A stretch of 64,000 bases of DNA, from contig JADJPK010000011.1 of NCBI GenBank assembly GCA_016713305.1, forward strand, positions 1-64,000, read 5' to 3'. The stretch is from Betaproteobacteria bacterium (GTDB lineage Bacteria > Pseudomonadota > Gammaproteobacteria > Burkholderiales > Ga0077523). Within the stretch, counting starts at the first letter, position 1; the number at the start of each line of letters is the position of its first letter. This document shows positions 45,844 through 54,186 of this stretch, one piece after another. The notes beneath the pieces were generated by a model. The model was given only the letters and a program-made list of their open reading frames with translations, did not search any database and was not told the origin of the DNA. A program made the translations under genes and the position numbers.

Positions 45844-46322
45844 GCCGGCTCTACGACGACGTGCTCCTGGACCACATCCGGGACGCGCGCAACTATCGCG
45901 AAATGCCCGAGGCCAACCGGCGGGGCGAGGCCGTGAGTCCGCTGTGCGGGGATACGTTCCAGGTGTTCGTTCGGGTGGAGGACGATACGGTCCGGGATGT
46001 CAGCTTCCAGTGCGAGTGCTGCGGGATCTCCATGGCGTCCGCGTCGATCATGACGGACTGGATCAAGGGCAGACGTACGGACGAGGTACTGGCTCTGAAA
46101 GACGCCTTCGTGGGCGCGGTCACCGCACATCGCGAGGCATTGGGGGGCGATGCTCCCGCGGATCACACGGCCGTGCTGCGTGTGGTGCGGGCCACGTCCG
46201 GCCGCGAGGGCTGCGCCACCCTTGCGTGGCAGGCGTTGTCCTCGGCGCTGACCGGCGTGCCCCAGCCCGCCGTGACCGGCGGCGAGATCCGAGGGGAGGG
46301 GAGCCCGGCAGACGCCGTTTGA
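45840..46322 (+). CDS. NifU/SufU-like iron-sulfur scaffold protein
   Basis: A 160-residue NifU N-terminal-domain protein. The three cluster/zinc cysteines are in SPLCGD, ECCGISMASASIMTD and GREGCATLAW, and the conserved Asp of CGD is present. An extra Cys pair occurs in QCECCG. It starts at a GTG overlapping the methyltransferase stop. SufU proteins accept sulfur from SufS, but no suf or isc genes are nearby, so this copy may serve the methyltransferase or a dedicated cluster-requiring enzyme. That is inference. Confidence 0.85.
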   Translation: MSRLYDDVLLDHIRDARNYREMPEANRRGEAVSPLCGDTFQVFVRVEDDTVRDVSFQCECCGISMASASIMTDWIKGRRTDEVLALKDAFVGAVTAHREALGGDAPADHTAVLRVVRATSGREGCATLAWQALSSALTGVPQPAVTGGEIRGEGSPADAV

Positions 46323-46359
46323 AACCTGGGATTGACGCGGCGGCGTGCCGCTCGCCCGG

Positions 46360-47175
46360 TCAGGAGACGAGCGAGGGGTTCGGGCCCGGGACGATGTCCG
46401 GCAGAAGAGTCCGGCAGGCGGCACCCCGAACTCGCTGCCGCGTCCGTGCTTCCATGGGGGCAGGCGTCCGTGTTCCCTTGTCGAGCCCCTGCGGGTCGAG
46501 GAGGGCGATGCGGCCGCGGGCGAGCCGGATGGCGCCGCGGCGTTGCAGGTCCCGGAGGAGCCGGCTCACCACTTCCCGCGCCGTGCTCAGTTCCGCGGCG
46601 AGCCGCTCGTGCGTGATGACGATTTCCCGGGTCGCGGTGAAGCGCTCACGCAGATACTCCGCCAACCGCTCGTCGAGACGGACGAAGGTGATCTCCTGGA
46701 TCTGCTCCATCACCTGCCCGAAGCGATGCGCCAGCGCATCCATGACATGCCCTCTCAGTGCGGCATTGCACTCCACCCATTGCCGGAAGACGGATCCCTG
46801 CACGAACACGGCGTCGGTGTCCGTCTCCGCGACCGCCCTGGTGGGCGGAGTCCGGCCGAACAGCACCGTGAACAGGCACACCGGACATAACTCGCCCGGG
46901 CCCACGTGGTACAAGGTCACCTCCCGCCCGGACTCGGCCGCGACGAAGAGCCGGATGTTGCCTCTGCCCAACAGCGCCACGTTCTCGCCGCGACTGCCCA
47001 GACCTGACACCACCGTGCCCCTGGCAATCGTCACCCTTTGTGCGAAACGCAATGCATCCGCGCGAAAGGCCGGTGCCGCGTCGCGGAAGAAGGCATAGCC
47101 GTCGAGAATGGTCTGCGCAGTGTGCACCGGTCGAGCCCTGCATCTGGTTGTCCCGTTGATACCGTTCATGTGCAT
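46360..47175 (-). CDS. Crp/Fnr-family transcriptional regulator
   Basis: Up to 271 residues. A cyclic-nucleotide-binding-like sensor domain (TILDGYAFFRDAAPAFRADA to VTLYHVGPGELCPVCLFTVLFG) is followed by the dimerisation helix and a C-terminal Crp-type helix-turn-helix (HERLAAELSTAREVVSRLLRDLQRRG). The tail past GRIALLDPQGLDKG is unusually long. The Cys pair in ELCPVC is in the sensor domain, but the N-terminal cysteine cluster of Fnr is absent, so this is a redox- or effector-responsive relative rather than Fnr. It is divergent from the ECF sigma gene. The start could be 47169 or later. Confidence 0.87.
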   Translation of the reverse strand: MHMNGINGTTRCRARPVHTAQTILDGYAFFRDAAPAFRADALRFAQRVTIARGTVVSGLGSRGENVALLGRGNIRLFVAAESGREVTLYHVGPGELCPVCLFTVLFGRTPPTRAVAETDTDAVFVQGSVFRQWVECNAALRGHVMDALAHRFGQVMEQIQEITFVRLDERLAEYLRERFTATREIVITHERLAAELSTAREVVSRLLRDLQRRGAIRLARGRIALLDPQGLDKGTRTPAPMEARTRQRVRGAACRTLLPDIVPGPNPSLVS

Positions 47176-47488
47176 ACCGGTTCAAAGACGCCGGTGGCCA
47201 TCCGGCGGCATCGACGCTCTTCGGCACCGCTGAAGTTGCCGGGGCCGGGTGACGGGATGGCAGGCGCTCGCCGGAAGTCCGAGACGGTCCCAGGGCCGGA
47301 GGCCGTGCCCATGAGGTACCGTGACGCCACCACGCGGCAGAGCGCGGAAGCGAGGCCGGTCGGCCCCGTCGTGTGAACCGGAAAGCCGGTGGCGGGTATC
47401 AACGGCATGGACACGGAAAGAGCGGGCTGGAGAGGCTGCCGGCAAACGCCATTCCGCGAGTGTTCGGCACGGGAAACGGTATGAAGGA

Positions 47489-48067
47489 ATGGTTCAGGAC
47501 GAACTTCTAGGCGCAATTCGCTCTCAGGCCCGGTCGGATCCGGTGGAACGCGCGCTCCTGGAGCGGATCGTCCATCGCGATCGAACTGCGTTCGAGGCGC
47601 TCTACCGTCAGTATTACCGGCGACTCACCCGCTTTCTGGACCGGCTGATACGCCAGCCCGACGTGATCGAGGAAGTCCTGAACGACGTCATGTTCGCGGT
47701 CTGGTCGCGCGCATCCACGTACAACCAGGAATCCCGGGTGTCGACCTGGATATTCGCCATCGCATACCGGCAGGCGCTCAAGCGCTTGCGGGATCAGGGG
47801 GCGCCGTTCGAGGAACTCCCGGATCAGGACGACATCCCGGAGGATAGGGGCGGGGGGCCGGAAGCGCTGGCCATGCATCGGCAGTCGGCCGAGAGACTGC
47901 TGGCGGCCATGGAGACCCTTCCGGTGGAACAGCGGACCGTCGTGGAGCTCACGTATTTCCACGGGCTGGCCTATCCGGAGATCGCGAAGATCATGGACTG
48001 CCCGAACGACACGGTGAAGACCCGGATGTTTCACGCACGCCGCAAGTTGCGGCAGATGCTCGAGTAG
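47489..48067 (+). CDS. ECF-type RNA polymerase sigma factor
   Basis: A 192-residue sigma-70 protein with only regions 2 and 4. Region 2 covers LYRQYYRRLTRFLDRLIRQP and VLNDVMFAVWSRASTYN. Region 4 covers LPVEQRTVVELTYFHGLAYP, PEIAKIMDCPNDTVKTRMFHARRKLRQ. ATG at 47489 follows TGAAGGA. The next gene, 29 bp later, encodes a zf-HC2 anti-sigma, so this is a sigma/anti-sigma pair that should answer an envelope signal. The frame is open upstream to 47321, but the added residues do not resemble the family. Confidence 0.93.
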   Translation: MVQDELLGAIRSQARSDPVERALLERIVHRDRTAFEALYRQYYRRLTRFLDRLIRQPDVIEEVLNDVMFAVWSRASTYNQESRVSTWIFAIAYRQALKRLRDQGAPFEELPDQDDIPEDRGGGPEALAMHRQSAERLLAAMETLPVEQRTVVELTYFHGLAYPEIAKIMDCPNDTVKTRMFHARRKLRQMLE

Positions 48068-48096
48068 AGCGAGCGGCCTCGAGGAGGACTCGATCC

Positions 48097-48729
48097 ATGG
48101 CGCAGATTCTCAGTTTCGAACAGACCGCGCATGCGCGCTGCGACCGGCTGCTTCCCTGGTACGTGAACGGAACGCTGGAACCCTCCGAGCGGAGCGAAGT
48201 GGAAGCGCATCTGGCTTCCTGCGACAGTTGCTCGGCGGAGTTCGCCCGCGCCCGGGAATTTGCGCGGACGCTCCAGGCGACCGATGTGGATCCGGATTGC
48301 GATCGCGCCCTGGAACACCTGCTCGACCGCGTCGAGAACCGGGCGCGTCCCAGGGCTTTCGCCCATGGTGGCCGGGTCCTGTCGGCGTGGCGCAACCCGG
48401 CGGTCCTGCGGGGATTGGCCATTGCGCAGGCGCTCGTGCTCGCGCTGGCCATCGGTTGGATCGTGCGGCCAGTCGCTGACGCCCCTTACCGGACGCTGTC
48501 CTCGGAATCGCATGGGCCGGGAGCTCGCGCGATCGTCGGTTTCGACAGCGCGCGTCCGGAGAAGGAAATCCGCGCCGTGCTGCTGGCGGCGGGCGTTCGT
48601 GTCGTCGACGGCCCGACCCGTGAAGGACTCTACGTGGTGGAGACCGCGGCTTCCGGGCTGCCGGCGGCCGTCGCCTTCCTCGAGCGTCAGCAGGCGGTGA
48701 CCAGCGTGATGTCGGTGGCTCCCCGATGA
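48097..48729 (+). CDS. zf-HC2 anti-sigma factor with a prodomain-like C-terminus
   Basis: A 210-residue membrane anti-sigma. The cytoplasmic N-terminus has the zinc-binding HLASCDSC motif following CDRLLPWYVNGTLEPSERS. A single membrane helix lies near residue 115 (GLAIAQALVLALAIGWIV). The periplasmic part has ARAIVGFDSARPEKEIRAVL and VETAASGLPAAVAFLERQ with VTSVMSVA. This beta-alpha-beta rhythm resembles subtilase N-terminal prodomains. The next gene is a subtilase overlapping by ATGA. I infer the periplasmic domain may bind the protease; this is a hypothesis, see findings. Confidence 0.87.
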   Translation: MAQILSFEQTAHARCDRLLPWYVNGTLEPSERSEVEAHLASCDSCSAEFARAREFARTLQATDVDPDCDRALEHLLDRVENRARPRAFAHGGRVLSAWRNPAVLRGLAIAQALVLALAIGWIVRPVADAPYRTLSSESHGPGARAIVGFDSARPEKEIRAVLLAAGVRVVDGPTREGLYVVETAASGLPAAVAFLERQQAVTSVMSVAPR

Positions 48730-50009
48730 GGGTGCGATCGCTTCTGGTCGGCCTGGCCTCGCTGCTCGCGGTGCTGCTGGCAGGCTGTGCCAGCGCGCCC
48801 CCTGGCGCCGTCTCCGCGAACGCCGGTGCGGACGACCCCGACCGGCAGCTCATGCTGATGATCGACGACCGCGTGGCGCCACATTTCCGCCCGGGAGCCG
48901 GCGGAGGCGGGTACCTGGACGCCGGGAGGCGGGCGCGGGTGCTGGGCATCGCGGAAGAGATCGCCCAGGACTACGGCGCAGCCGTCATCGGCGACTGGCC
49001 GATGCCTACCCTGCAGGTGTATTGCGTCATCCTCGCGCCGGGCCCCACGGGGTCACGCGACGAGCTTCTTTCCCGTCTGCGTGCGGACCGGCGGGTGGGG
49101 TGGGTGCAGCCCGTGCAGCGTTACCGCACGCTGGGAACTGAGGACGACCCGTATTTCTCCCTGCAGGAATCGTCCCGTGCGCTGCGGCTCGATGCGGCGC
49201 ACGCCATCGCCACGGGCCAACGTGTCCGGATCGCCGTCATCGATTCCGGAGCGGATGCGAGCCATGCCGACCTGGCGGGACAGCTGGAAAAGCCCGTGGA
49301 CTTGATCGGCGGCGGAAATGCGGCCGAACACCACGGCACCGCCGTTTCGGGCGTGATCGCGGCCCGCCGAGGCAACCGGGTGGGCATCGTCGGCGTCGCA
49401 CCGGGCGCACGGATCCTTCCCTTGAGGGCGTGCCGGGAGGGCGCCGATGGGAGTTCCGGCGCGGTCTGCACCACGTTCTCCCTGGCCAAGGCGCTCCAGC
49501 TGGCGATTCTCGATGGCGCCCCCATCATCAACATGAGTCTCTCCGGCCCGCCGGATCGCCTGATCGGAGAACTGATCTCCCGTGCAGCCGAACGGGGAAC
49601 GATCGTGGTGGCAGCAGTGGACCGCCGGTCGCCCGACGGCGGATTCCCGGCGTCGCACGCGAGCGTCGTCGCCGTCGCGGGTTCGGCCCACGGCATCGCG
49701 GGTCATCAGGTGTTCGTCGCCCCCGGGGACAAGATCCTGACCACCGTGCCGGGCGATCGGTGGGCCTACCTGTCCGGAGATTCTTTCGCGGCGGCTCACG
49801 TGAGTGGCGTGGCGGCCGTTCTGCTGGAAAAGGCGCCGCGGATGCGTTCGCGGCAGTTTCTGGATCTTCTCAATGGCGGGGCGCATTCTGCGGGAACCGT
49901 CGTCGTCGATCTGTGCGTGGCGCTGTCTCGAATCAATGCGAGAATCGCATGCTCCGAAAACGCCAAGACGTCGACCGCCATTGCTGCCGCCAACTTGCCG
50001 CCGGGCTGA
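48726..50009 (+). CDS. S8-family serine protease lipoprotein
   Basis: A 427-residue subtilase with a lipoprotein signal: LASLLAVLLAGC, so it should be lipid anchored in the envelope. A prodomain covers residues 40-135 (VYCVILAPGPTGSRDELLSR, RRVGWVQPVQRY). The catalytic Asp is in IAVIDSGADASHADL, the His in EHHGTAVSGVIAARRG and the Ser in SGDSFAAAHVSGVAAVLL. The oxyanion Asn position reads VAAVDRRSPDGG without an obvious Asn, which should be checked. The start overlaps the anti-sigma stop (ATGA), so production is coupled to the anti-sigma. Confidence 0.9.
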   Translation: MRVRSLLVGLASLLAVLLAGCASAPPGAVSANAGADDPDRQLMLMIDDRVAPHFRPGAGGGGYLDAGRRARVLGIAEEIAQDYGAAVIGDWPMPTLQVYCVILAPGPTGSRDELLSRLRADRRVGWVQPVQRYRTLGTEDDPYFSLQESSRALRLDAAHAIATGQRVRIAVIDSGADASHADLAGQLEKPVDLIGGGNAAEHHGTAVSGVIAARRGNRVGIVGVAPGARILPLRACREGADGSSGAVCTTFSLAKALQLAILDGAPIINMSLSGPPDRLIGELISRAAERGTIVVAAVDRRSPDGGFPASHASVVAVAGSAHGIAGHQVFVAPGDKILTTVPGDRWAYLSGDSFAAAHVSGVAAVLLEKAPRMRSRQFLDLLNGGAHSAGTVVVDLCVALSRINARIACSENAKTSTAIAAANLPPG

Positions 50010-50049
50010 GAAAAAGCGCCGCGGGCCCGGGTTTGCGCCCCTCCTCGGG

Positions 50050-50745
50050 GTGACGAGTTTTCTCCTTCTTCTGCCTCCCGGCTTCGTTCAAGCTCAGTGG
50101 AGCGCAAGCGCGGGCGCGCTTTCCGACTTCCGTTTCCGCGGCGTTTCCCTGAGCGACCGCAGGCCTTCCCTGCAGGTATCGGGCGCCTACGACCACACCA
50201 GCGGACTGTTCGCCGGCGGGCAGGCGACCACCGTGGACGTGGGATACGACCACGAGCGTTCCCGGCTATTGCTGCTGGCGTACGCGGGTTACGCCCGGCG
50301 CCTGACCGATCTCTGGTCCGTGGAAGCCGGCGGCCTGTGGTACAGCTACCCGGACAATGCGCACACGCGCGAATCCGACTTCGGCGAAGCGTTCGCCGGA
50401 ATGACGCGCGGCGCGTGGTCCGCTCGCGTCTTCCACTCGCGCGACTACCTGGGGCAGGGAAACCGCAGCTGGTATGTCCAGGCGGGTTGGGTGCATGCCC
50501 TGGCGGACGACTGGAGTCTCTTCGTGCAGGCGGGCAGACAGTGGCGGCCGGACGCCTCTGCCGCCCAGGAAGCCGCGGACGCCCATCGGCGAACCGACGC
50601 ACGGGTAGGCGTTCAATATGTCTGGCGGCGGATCCAGTTCGAGGCGAGCCTGGTCGGCAACGACATCCGCGATGGCAACTGTCCCGAGACCGCCTATCGG
50701 TGCCGCACCGGCGTGACGCTCGGAGCGGCGTATCTTTTCCCTTGA
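50050..50745 (+). CDS. Outer-membrane beta-barrel-like protein (TIGR02001/Gcw_chp-like)
   Basis: About 231 residues. A hydrophobic signal segment (SFLLLLPPGFVQAQW) is followed by alternating beta strands, FRFRGVSLSDRRPSLQVSG, VEAGGLWYSYPDNAH, WYVQAGWVHALADDW, WRRIQFEASLVGN, and a C-terminal Phe-Pro after a strand. FRFRGVSLSDRRPSLQ is the hallmark of the TIGR02001 family, whose role is unknown. The GTG at 50050 is used, but KKRRGPGFAPLLG just upstream could be part of the signal peptide, and no ribosome binding site decides. It ends the sigma/anti-sigma/protease gene run. Confidence 0.7.
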   Translation: MTSFLLLLPPGFVQAQWSASAGALSDFRFRGVSLSDRRPSLQVSGAYDHTSGLFAGGQATTVDVGYDHERSRLLLLAYAGYARRLTDLWSVEAGGLWYSYPDNAHTRESDFGEAFAGMTRGAWSARVFHSRDYLGQGNRSWYVQAGWVHALADDWSLFVQAGRQWRPDASAAQEAADAHRRTDARVGVQYVWRRIQFEASLVGNDIRDGNCPETAYRCRTGVTLGAAYLFP

Positions 50746-50803
50746 AACGGCAGCGCGCGGGGTGCCGCGTACCGAACGGCACGGCTCGAGCGAGGAGGTG
50801 AGC

Positions 50804-51880
50804 ATGGCAGCACACGACGATCGGCCGGAGACGGCCGCCTTGAACCTGCAGCGGAGAAGCACGCTGAAACGCCTGGGAGCCACCGGCGCCATGTTCGCTC
50901 TGGCGGCCTCCCCGCTCAGGTCTCCTGCCGCGCCGGAAAAGACCCGCGTGACGCTCGCGGTCGGCGGCAAGGCGACGCTCTACTACCTGCCGCTCACCCT
51001 GACCGAGCGCCTCGGGTATTTCCGCGACGAAGGGCTGGAAGTGGAGATCAACGACTTCCAGGGCGGAGGAAAGGCACTGCAGGCGCTCATCGGCGGCAGC
51101 GCCGATGTGGTGTCCGGCGCCTTCGAGCACACCATCACCATGCAGACGCTCGCGCAGAAGGTCCAGGCGTTCGTGCTGCAGGGAACCAACCCGGGTCTGG
51201 AACTGGGCATTGCCAAGGGAAAGGCCGCGGCCTATTCCTGGCCCAAGGATCTCAAGGGAATGCGCGTCGGCGTGTCGGCGCCCGGGTCCAGCACGCACAT
51301 GTTCGTGAACCACCTGCTCGCTTCGGTGGGTCTCACGCCCGACGACGTGTCGATCGTGGGGGTCGGAACGGGCTCGGGTGCAGTGGCGGCGATGCGCGGC
51401 GGGCAGATCGATGCGCTGTCGTCCGTCGAACCGGTGATCAGCCTGCTGGAGAAGTCCGGTGACATCAAGGTCGTCCACGAAACCATCACGGACGAAGGCA
51501 CGCGCAAGGTCTTCGGCGCGCGGCTGCCGGCCGCCACCCTCTACGCCAAGGCGGCCTACATTCGCGATCATCCGGCCACGGTCCAGGCGCTGACCAACGC
51601 CATGGTCCGCACGCTCCGGTGGATGCGAACGGCGTCGACCGAGGATGTGATGAAGACGGTCCCTCCCGAGTATCTCCTGGGCGACCGCGGGCTCTACACG
51701 GCTGCGTTCGAGCGTTTGCGCGGTGCCTATTCGCCCGACGGTCTCTTCACGCCCAAGCTCGTGGATGCGGCGTACAAGGTACTGCTCGCGCACAACACTG
51801 CCGTGCGGCGCGCGCCCGTACTGTTCCTCAACCAGACGTACACGAACGCCTTCGTGGAACGCGCTCTCGGGAAGGCCTGA
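50804..51880 (+). CDS. NMT1/SsuA-like ABC substrate-binding protein, Tat-type signal
   Basis: A 358-residue periplasmic binding protein. The N-terminus has a twin-arginine-like motif QRRSTLKRLGA and a hydrophobic stretch AMFALAASPL, so export could be by Tat. The mature part repeats the blocks of the 39553 protein: VGGKATLYYLPLTL, KALQALIGGSAD, APGSSTHM and VQALTNAMVR. GAGGAGGTGAG precedes the ATG at 50804. The stop overlaps the ATPase start (TGATG), so this is the first gene of a complete importer for a small organic anion such as a sulfonate; the ligand is not known. Confidence 0.9.
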   Translation: MAAHDDRPETAALNLQRRSTLKRLGATGAMFALAASPLRSPAAPEKTRVTLAVGGKATLYYLPLTLTERLGYFRDEGLEVEINDFQGGGKALQALIGGSADVVSGAFEHTITMQTLAQKVQAFVLQGTNPGLELGIAKGKAAAYSWPKDLKGMRVGVSAPGSSTHMFVNHLLASVGLTPDDVSIVGVGTGSGAVAAMRGGQIDALSSVEPVISLLEKSGDIKVVHETITDEGTRKVFGARLPAATLYAKAAYIRDHPATVQALTNAMVRTLRWMRTASTEDVMKTVPPEYLLGDRGLYTAAFERLRGAYSPDGLFTPKLVDAAYKVLLAHNTAVRRAPVLFLNQTYTNAFVERALGKA

Positions 51881-52680
51881 TGCTGGCACTGGAACTCGAC
51901 CGTGTGACATGCAGGTTTCCATCGCGCAGCAGCGGCGTGCACGTCGCGGTGTCCGATGCGACGGTCCACGTGGGCGAAGGCGAGTTCGTGTCCCTGGTGG
52001 GACCCACCGGGTGCGGCAAGTCGACGCTGCTCAACGTGGCCGCGGGATTGCGTCCGCCGGCGGAGGGCGCCGTGCGTGTTTTCGGCGAGCCGCTGCGCGG
52101 CCGGAATGTCCACGCCGGCTATCTCTTTCAGGACGAAGCGCTGCTGCCGTGGCGCAGTGCCCGCGACAACGTCCTGCTGGGCCTGCAGCTGCGCGGCGTC
52201 GAGTCCTCGCAGGCGGGCGCAGCTGCGGACGACTGGTTGCGCCGGGTAGGTCTCGCCGGCCACGGCCACAAGTATCCGCACGAATTGTCCGGAGGCATGC
52301 GCAAGCGCGTCTCGCTGGCCCAGACTCTGGTGGTGGGCCCGAAGATCCTGCTCATGGACGAGCCGTTCTCCGCACTGGACGTGCAGACGCGCGCGCTCAT
52401 GGAGAACGAACTGCTGGAACTGTGGCAACAGGACCGCAAGTCCGTTCTGTTCGTCACGCACGATCTCGAGGAAGCCATCGCCCTGTCCGATCGTGTCGTC
52501 GTGCTGGGCGCGGGTCCGGGCAGCCGTCCCGTCGGCGAGTTCCGGATCGACCTGCCGCGCCCACGCGATGTCGCGGAAATCCGGCTGACACCGCATTTCG
52601 TGGAACTGCATCGCGACATCTGGCACACGCTGCGGACGGAAGTCATGCGCGCTCACGAAGCCGAGGGGGCCGCGCCATGA
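51880..52680 (+). CDS. ABC transporter ATPase, nitrate/sulfonate/taurine type
   Basis: A 266-residue ATPase. Walker A is GPTGCGKST, the Q-loop region is GYLFQDEALLPWRSARDNV, the signature is LSGGMRKRVSLAQTL, Walker B is LLMDEPFSALDVQTR and the switch His is in VTHDLEEAIALSDRV. LLPWRS is typical of TauB/SsuB/NrtD-type proteins. It energises the permease encoded next, with a 4-bp overlap. It might also serve the orphan binding protein at 39553. Confidence 0.92.
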   Translation: MLALELDRVTCRFPSRSSGVHVAVSDATVHVGEGEFVSLVGPTGCGKSTLLNVAAGLRPPAEGAVRVFGEPLRGRNVHAGYLFQDEALLPWRSARDNVLLGLQLRGVESSQAGAAADDWLRRVGLAGHGHKYPHELSGGMRKRVSLAQTLVVGPKILLMDEPFSALDVQTRALMENELLELWQQDRKSVLFVTHDLEEAIALSDRVVVLGAGPGSRPVGEFRIDLPRPRDVAEIRLTPHFVELHRDIWHTLRTEVMRAHEAEGAAP

Positions 52681-53432
52681 GCCGCCGCTGGATGCCGGTG
52701 GCGCAGCTTGCATTGCTCGCCGCGGTCTTCGCCCTCTGGCACGTCCTCACGGCCACCGACGTGCTGCCGCCGTTCTTCTTCGGCGAACCGCTCGTGGTGC
52801 TGGACCGGGTCCGCGAGTGGTTCCTGTCGGGCAGCATCTATCCTCATCTGGGCGTGACGCTCGCCGAGACTGCAGCGGCCTTCGTCGTGGGGACGGTGCT
52901 GGGGCTCGCGGTGGGCCTGTGGCTCGGCCTGTCCGACACGGCAGCCCGGCTTCTGGATCCGTACATCAAGGCGTTCAATGCCATGCCACGGGTGATCCTC
53001 GCGCCGATTTTCGCGGTCTGGTTCGGCCTGGGAATGCTGTCCAAGGTGCTGCTGGGCGTGACGCTGGTGTTCTTCATCGTCTTCTTCAGCGTATTTCATG
53101 GCGTGAGAGAGGTGAATCCGGTCGTGCTGGACAACGCCCGCATGCTGGGCGCGTCGCGGCGGCAACTGCTTCGTCACGTGTACCTGCCCAGCGCCACGGC
53201 ATGGGTGTTCGCGAGCCTGCACTCGGCGGTGGGCATGGCCTTCGTGGGTGCGGTGATCGGCGAATACCTCGGCTCTGCGAAAGGTGTCGGCTACCTGATC
53301 CTCCAGGCCGAGGGCGTGTTCGACATCAACACCGTGTTCGCCGGAGTGCTGGTCCTCACTGGCTTCGCGCTCCTGCTGGACCGTCTTGTCACCGTCGCGG
53401 AGCGGCGGCTGCTGCGTTGGCGTCCGGGATAG
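52677..53432 (+). CDS. ABC transporter permease, nitrate/sulfonate/taurine type
   Basis: A 251-residue inner-membrane permease. Helices include AQLALLAAVFALWHVLT, VTLAETAAAFVVGTVLGLAV and VLLGVTLVFFIVFFSVFHGV. The EAA-type loop is DNARMLGASRRQLLRHVYLP. GEYLGSAKGVGYLI near the C-terminus is typical of the TauC/SsuC family. The ATG lies inside the end of the ATPase gene. It completes the binding protein-ATPase-permease operon 50804-53432. Confidence 0.92.
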   Translation: MSRRWMPVAQLALLAAVFALWHVLTATDVLPPFFFGEPLVVLDRVREWFLSGSIYPHLGVTLAETAAAFVVGTVLGLAVGLWLGLSDTAARLLDPYIKAFNAMPRVILAPIFAVWFGLGMLSKVLLGVTLVFFIVFFSVFHGVREVNPVVLDNARMLGASRRQLLRHVYLPSATAWVFASLHSAVGMAFVGAVIGEYLGSAKGVGYLILQAEGVFDINTVFAGVLVLTGFALLLDRLVTVAERRLLRWRPG

Positions 53433-53555
53433 CAAGGCGGCCTGCAGGATTGAATGCCGGACCATCCCAGAGGACCGGGCCGGTCGCCTCGATGTGACAA
53501 TCCTGTTGCTGTCAAATGACACGGGCGTGCGGCACCGTGCTCTTCTGCGGAACCG

Positions 53556-53574
53556 GCCCCAAAAACTTTGGGGC
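53556..53574 (+). terminator. Hairpin between the ABC operon and a small gene
   Basis: GCCCCAAA and TTTGGGGC form eight pairs around an AAC loop. The stem itself holds the A and T runs, so it could stop transcription on either strand, but no separate U-tract follows. Confidence 0.4.
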
Positions 53575-53696
53575 GAGTTGACGATTGCCGGGTTCTCGCG
53601 GGTCCGAGTGCACTAGAATCCGGCGCGCATCGACGGCGGTCGTCCTCTGTTACGGTTGCCAGCCCTGTTTCAAGCCCAGCGACGAGGAAGTAATCC

Positions 53697-53945
53697 ATGA
53701 AGGCCATCAAGAAGATCCGCAAGTACATCGTCGGCCACCCGGACACCGAAGCAGCCCGGACGCTGGTGCGTCTGGTCGTCGCGCTGGAATCCGAGAACGA
53801 TTTCCGGCTGCAGGAGCTCTACGACCTGGATCACGACGTGTTCGAGATGGCCCGGGACATGTTGAAGGAGTGGCGGCTGGACCGTTACTACACAGCGAAA
53901 GGCCAGTTGCTCGACGTGGCGATGCAAGTCCTCGACGAATCGTGA
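53697..53945 (+). CDS. Small helical protein of unknown function
   Basis: An 82-residue acidic-basic protein with no signal peptide or membrane helix. MKAIKKIRKYIVGHPDTEAA and LRLQELYDLDHDVFEMARDM-like stretches predict helices throughout. GAGGAAG precedes the ATG at a suitable distance. No family is recognised; the short, clean frame and ribosome binding site support it as real. Confidence 0.62.
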   Translation: MKAIKKIRKYIVGHPDTEAARTLVRLVVALESENDFRLQELYDLDHDVFEMARDMLKEWRLDRYYTAKGQLLDVAMQVLDES

Positions 53946-54186
53946 TCCAGGGATTTGCACGCCGTGCCTCCAGCATGCCGTGACGGTGAGGGTTTTCTCC
54001 TCGGTTCGGCGCCTGACGCCTCCAGCGCCGTGGAAACCGTCTCGCGAGCGTGCCCGTCGTGAGCATCGCCGCGACTGCCAGCATCAATCGCTGGCAAGGG
54101 TGGCCTTCTTCCCCTCGGCTTGGCAGTGCCTGGCTGCCCCTGGCGTTCGCGCTCAGTTTTTCTCGTCCGTACCTTCCGCAACCGAC

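Noticed and set aside
53579..53623. A sigma-70 promoter TTGACG...TAGAAT before the small gene
   Set aside because: The two hexamers are about 30 bases apart, too far for one promoter.
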